NCBI GenBank assembly: GCA_020635875.1 | Contig: JACJYY010000003.1 | Location: 319,607-383,606, forward strand | Reading direction: 5' to 3' | Source of the DNA: Flavobacteriales bacterium | GTDB taxonomy: Bacteria > Bacteroidota > Bacteroidia > Flavobacteriales > Flavobacteriaceae | DNA: 64,000 nucleotides | In this document: positions 62,419-64,000 of the stretch, one piece after another | How the letters are laid out: each line of letters begins with the position of its first letter | Numbering within the stretch: the stretch's first letter is position 1 | Position numbers and translations under genes: made by a program | Notes under the pieces: model-generated | Database searches by the model: none | The model's input: the letters and a program-made list of their open reading frames with translations, nothing else | Told to the model about the DNA's origin: nothing

Positions 62419-62766
62419 ATGAATCATAAGCAAAAGAAACGCACAATTGTTTTTTACAAAGATTACTTTGAAGAATTCTTTATAAAACAGCGTGATAAAG
62501 TAAAAGACAAGATTATCTGGACATTAGAATTAATTCAAGAATTAGATAGAGTTCCTGAAACTTATCTTAAGCATATTGAAAATACTGGCGGTCTTTATGA
62601 AATTAGAATTCAACAGGGAAGCGACATTTTTAGAATCTTTTGTTTTTTCGATCAAGGTCAACTAATCGTATTGGCAAACGGATTTCGGAAGAAAACACAA
62701 AAAGCACCAAAAAAAGAAATTGAAAAAGCAATTAAAATAAAAAATGAATATGAAAGCGAAAAATAA
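62419..62766 (+). CDS. RelE/HigB-type toxin
   Basis: A 115-aa protein. The frame extends upstream, but the ATG at 62419 starts MNHKQKKRTIVFYKDYFEEF, the normal toxin start. Features are LELIQELDRVPETYLKHIEN, GGLYEIRIQQGSDIFRIFCF and ANGFRKKTQKAPKKEIEKA, the RelE/HigB (Gp49-like) fold with the basic C-terminal helix. These toxins cleave mRNA on the ribosome. The antitoxin gene that overlaps its 3' end is truncated, so the pair may be unbalanced. Confidence 0.9.
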   Translation: MNHKQKKRTIVFYKDYFEEFFIKQRDKVKDKIIWTLELIQELDRVPETYLKHIENTGGLYEIRIQQGSDIFRIFCFFDQGQLIVLANGFRKKTQKAPKKEIEKAIKIKNEYESEK

Positions 62767-62911
62767 TAACACTCGGACACTTGATCAATTCAAGGATAAA
62801 CATTACGGAAAAGTTGGTACTGCAAAACGTGATGAGTTTGATAGAGGTTTTGAAAACTTCAAAATCGGAGCTATGATTCATGAGGCGCGACTTGAAAAAG
62901 GCTTAACCTGA
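62750..62911 (+). pseudogene. Truncated HTH (HigA-type) antitoxin
   Basis: The frame overlaps the toxin 3' end by 17 bp (ATG 62750; another ATG lies at 62744) and encodes 53 aa including QFKDKHYGKVGTAKRDEFDR, NFKIGAMIHEARLEKGLT. Family antitoxins continue from this point into the helix-turn-helix (QEQLA-like sequence), which is absent. The stop lies in the first bases of a REP-like palindrome at 62911, so the antitoxin lost its DNA-binding domain at the repeat boundary. Confidence 0.78.
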
Positions 62912-62956
62912 TAGCTCGGATTTGCAATCCGAAGCTCGTAAGAGTGAGAAATATAA
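62911..62956 (+). repeat. REP-like palindrome, copy B
   Basis: GATAGCTCGGATTTGCAATC then CGAAGCTCGTAAGAGTGAG. The centre CGGATTTGCAATCCG is a palindrome apart from the middle bases. It shares the CGTAAGAGTGAGAAATAT-like tail with copy E. It begins exactly at the truncated end of the antitoxin gene. Confidence 0.75.
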
Positions 62957-63047
62957 CTCTAGCGATTTAGAGATTTGGTTTTGATTGTGCGGAAATTTTT
63001 TCCGTGCCGTGTTTGATTTTTTTGAAAGATATTGTTTTAGCATTGTT

Positions 63048-63130
63048 GCGGGCACAGATTGCAAATCTGCGCTAACATATCCGAGCGGTCGGGTTTGCAA
63101 ATCTGCGCTAACATATCCGAGCGGTCGGGG
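63048..63130 (-). repeat. REP-like palindromes, copies C and D, with a 36-bp tandem duplication
   Basis: On the minus strand the core reads GCGCAGATTTGCAATCTGTG. The following 36-bp unit (TTGCAAATCTGCGCTAACAT then ATCCGAGCGGTCGGG) occurs twice in tandem (about 63059-63094 and 63095-63130). This orientation is opposite to copies B and E. Confidence 0.75.
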
Positions 63131-63152
63131 GTTGTATTAAATATTTTAAAAT

Positions 63153-63380
63153 ATGAGGTATAATATTTTTGATGATTTATTTTATTATCATCATAATAAA
63201 TTAAGAGAAGTTGATTCAAATCCAGATGCAGTGCCTATAGGTATTATTACTTTTATAATGTCATCGCATTTACTTTTTGTGTATGTATTGATTTTCCCAT
63301 TTTGTAAGTTTTTACATTTTCTAAAGATAGAATATAGTTTTTTCCTTTTTTTTGTTATTGTTTATTTATTTAATTGTTAG
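63153..63380 (+). CDS. Small membrane protein, function unknown
   Basis: A 75-aa frame: MRYNIFDDLFYYHHNKLREV, then a transmembrane stretch VPIGIITFIMSSHLLFVYVL, then a second hydrophobic region ending FVIVYLFNC. It follows 22 bp after a palindrome repeat. The His/Tyr-rich N-terminus and two or three helices suggest a real small membrane protein, but I recognise no family, and it could be the start of a longer, interrupted gene. Confidence 0.5.
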   Translation: MRYNIFDDLFYYHHNKLREVDSNPDAVPIGIITFIMSSHLLFVYVLIFPFCKFLHFLKIEYSFFLFFVIVYLFNC

Positions 63381-63404
63381 ATACAAGCTCAAAAAAATCA
63401 AAAA

Positions 63405-63812
63405 ATGAAGATTACAATTTCAGAAACGAAAGATATAGATATCGAACAAATAGTTGAATTGTATAAAGCTAATGGATGGAGTTCTGCTGAAAAACCTACT
63501 CAATTAAAAAATGCACTCTTAAATTCTCATTCATTAATAACTGCTTGGGACAATGAAAAATTAATTGGACTTGGAAATGCAATATCAGATGGATACCTTG
63601 TTGTTTATTATCCACATTTGTTAGTTCATCCAGAGTATCAAGGAATTGGAATTGGAAATATGATTGTAGATAAATTTCAAGAAAAATATAAAGAATTTCA
63701 TATGCAAATGCTGACTGCTGATGGAAAAGCAGTTGATTTTTATAAAAAAGTTGGATTTGAAAAAGCAGGAGAAACTACGCCAATGTGGATTTATAATGGA
63801 AATGAACATTAA
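63405..63812 (+). CDS. GNAT-family N-acetyltransferase
   Basis: A 135-aa acetyltransferase of the GCN5 family. Acetyl-CoA binding motif A is in HLLVHPEYQGIGIGNMIVDK (Q/R-x-x-G-x-G type: YQGIGIGNM), preceded by LIGLGNAISDGYLVVYYP and followed by motif B-like DGKAVDFYKKVGFEKAGET. The length is typical of small GNATs. The substrate is unknown. The gene lies between two palindrome repeats in the accessory right end and is AT-rich like its neighbours. Confidence 0.92.
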   Translation: MKITISETKDIDIEQIVELYKANGWSSAEKPTQLKNALLNSHSLITAWDNEKLIGLGNAISDGYLVVYYPHLLVHPEYQGIGIGNMIVDKFQEKYKEFHMQMLTADGKAVDFYKKVGFEKAGETTPMWIYNGNEH

Positions 63813-63946
63813 AAAGAGAGTACAACACCCCTACTTAGTTTTTAATTGAAATAAGATTAAAGAAATTAAAAGGACAAAAAAATTGATTCTCTTTGTGATT
63901 ATTAGGACTCAAAAGGATTTAAAAGATTTATAAAATAAGACTCCCG

Positions 63947-63992
63947 ATAGCGCGGATTTGTAATCCGTGCCGTTAAGAGTAAGAATATTTCC
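63947..63992 (+). repeat. REP-like palindrome, copy E
   Basis: GATAGCGCGGATTTGTAATC then CGTGCCGTTAAGAGTAAGAA. Same core and tail as copy B. It lies in the last 190 bp, which contain no recognised gene. Confidence 0.75.
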
Positions 63993-64000
63993 TAGTTTAT

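Noticed and set aside
63048..63130. A CRISPR-like array
   Set aside because: Only two directly adjoining 36-bp units without spacers, and no cas genes; it is a tandem duplication inside a palindrome cluster.

Overview
The window comes from an AT-rich member of the Bacteroidota, most likely a Flavobacteriaceae (Flavobacterium or a close relative). The support is the run sprA-gcvH-vanZ-tonB-remB of type IX secretion and gliding genes, porT beside ubiE, an exosortase F (XrtF) pair, a short (287 aa) primary sigma factor, MacB-type export operons, many TTG/GTG starts, and promoters of the Bacteroidetes type (TTG, about 20 nt, TAnnTTTG).

Layout. 1-7.2 kb is accessory and partly decayed: an IS30-family element, an N-terminal fragment of a large transglutaminase-like protein, a HepT remnant, mscL, an intact HepT/MntA toxin-antitoxin pair, a five-gene leftward operon (lipoprotein, YiiX-like hydrolase, archaemetzincin-like lipoprotein, two zinc-ribbon membrane proteins) and two copies of a degenerate interspersed repeat. 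7.4-9.7 kb holds tRNA-Asp, a DUF58 protein and a LETM1-related protein. 9.8-13.1 kb holds rpoD, rpe and purH. 13.1-19.6 kb is the cell-shape operon mreB-mreC-mreD-mrdA-rodA, continuing into xrtF and its partner. 19.7-23.9 kb is a probable metal-handling set (HYC_CC_PP protein, TonB-dependent receptor, HMA-like protein) split by a second, identical IS30 copy. 24.0-27.3 kb holds rpsO, pnp and a coiled-coil membrane protein. At 27.4-29.4 kb a PlsC-like acyltransferase gene is interrupted by an IS256-like element. 29.4-33.3 kb holds porT, ubiE, a LolC/E-type permease and a NamZ lipoprotein. 33.4-47.2 kb holds maeB, ruvA, sprA, gcvH, vanZ, tonB and remB. 47.2-52.2 kb is a cytochrome oxidase assembly and structural operon (cyoE, two subunit III genes, subunit IV, SCO, DUF420). 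52.3-61.2 kb is one ABC ATPase, four paralogous permeases, an adaptor, a TolC-like channel and tsaB. 61.2-64 kb is accessory again: a toxin C-terminal remnant with an ankyrin immunity-like lipoprotein, a RelE-type toxin whose antitoxin is truncated at a REP-like palindrome, a small membrane protein, a GNAT acetyltransferase and several more REP-like palindromes.

Themes. Envelope biogenesis dominates: peptidoglycan elongation, exosortase, T9SS and gliding, Ton energy transduction, tripartite export, respiratory oxidase assembly. Three insertion sequences have target-site duplications that can be read directly, so the insertion history can be reconstructed. The least explained pieces are the archaemetzincin/YiiX lipoprotein operon, the TonB-C-like N-terminal domain of the RemB barrel protein, and the palindrome-rich toxin region at the right end. 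All functional calls rest on motifs and gene order read from the sequence; no database search was run.
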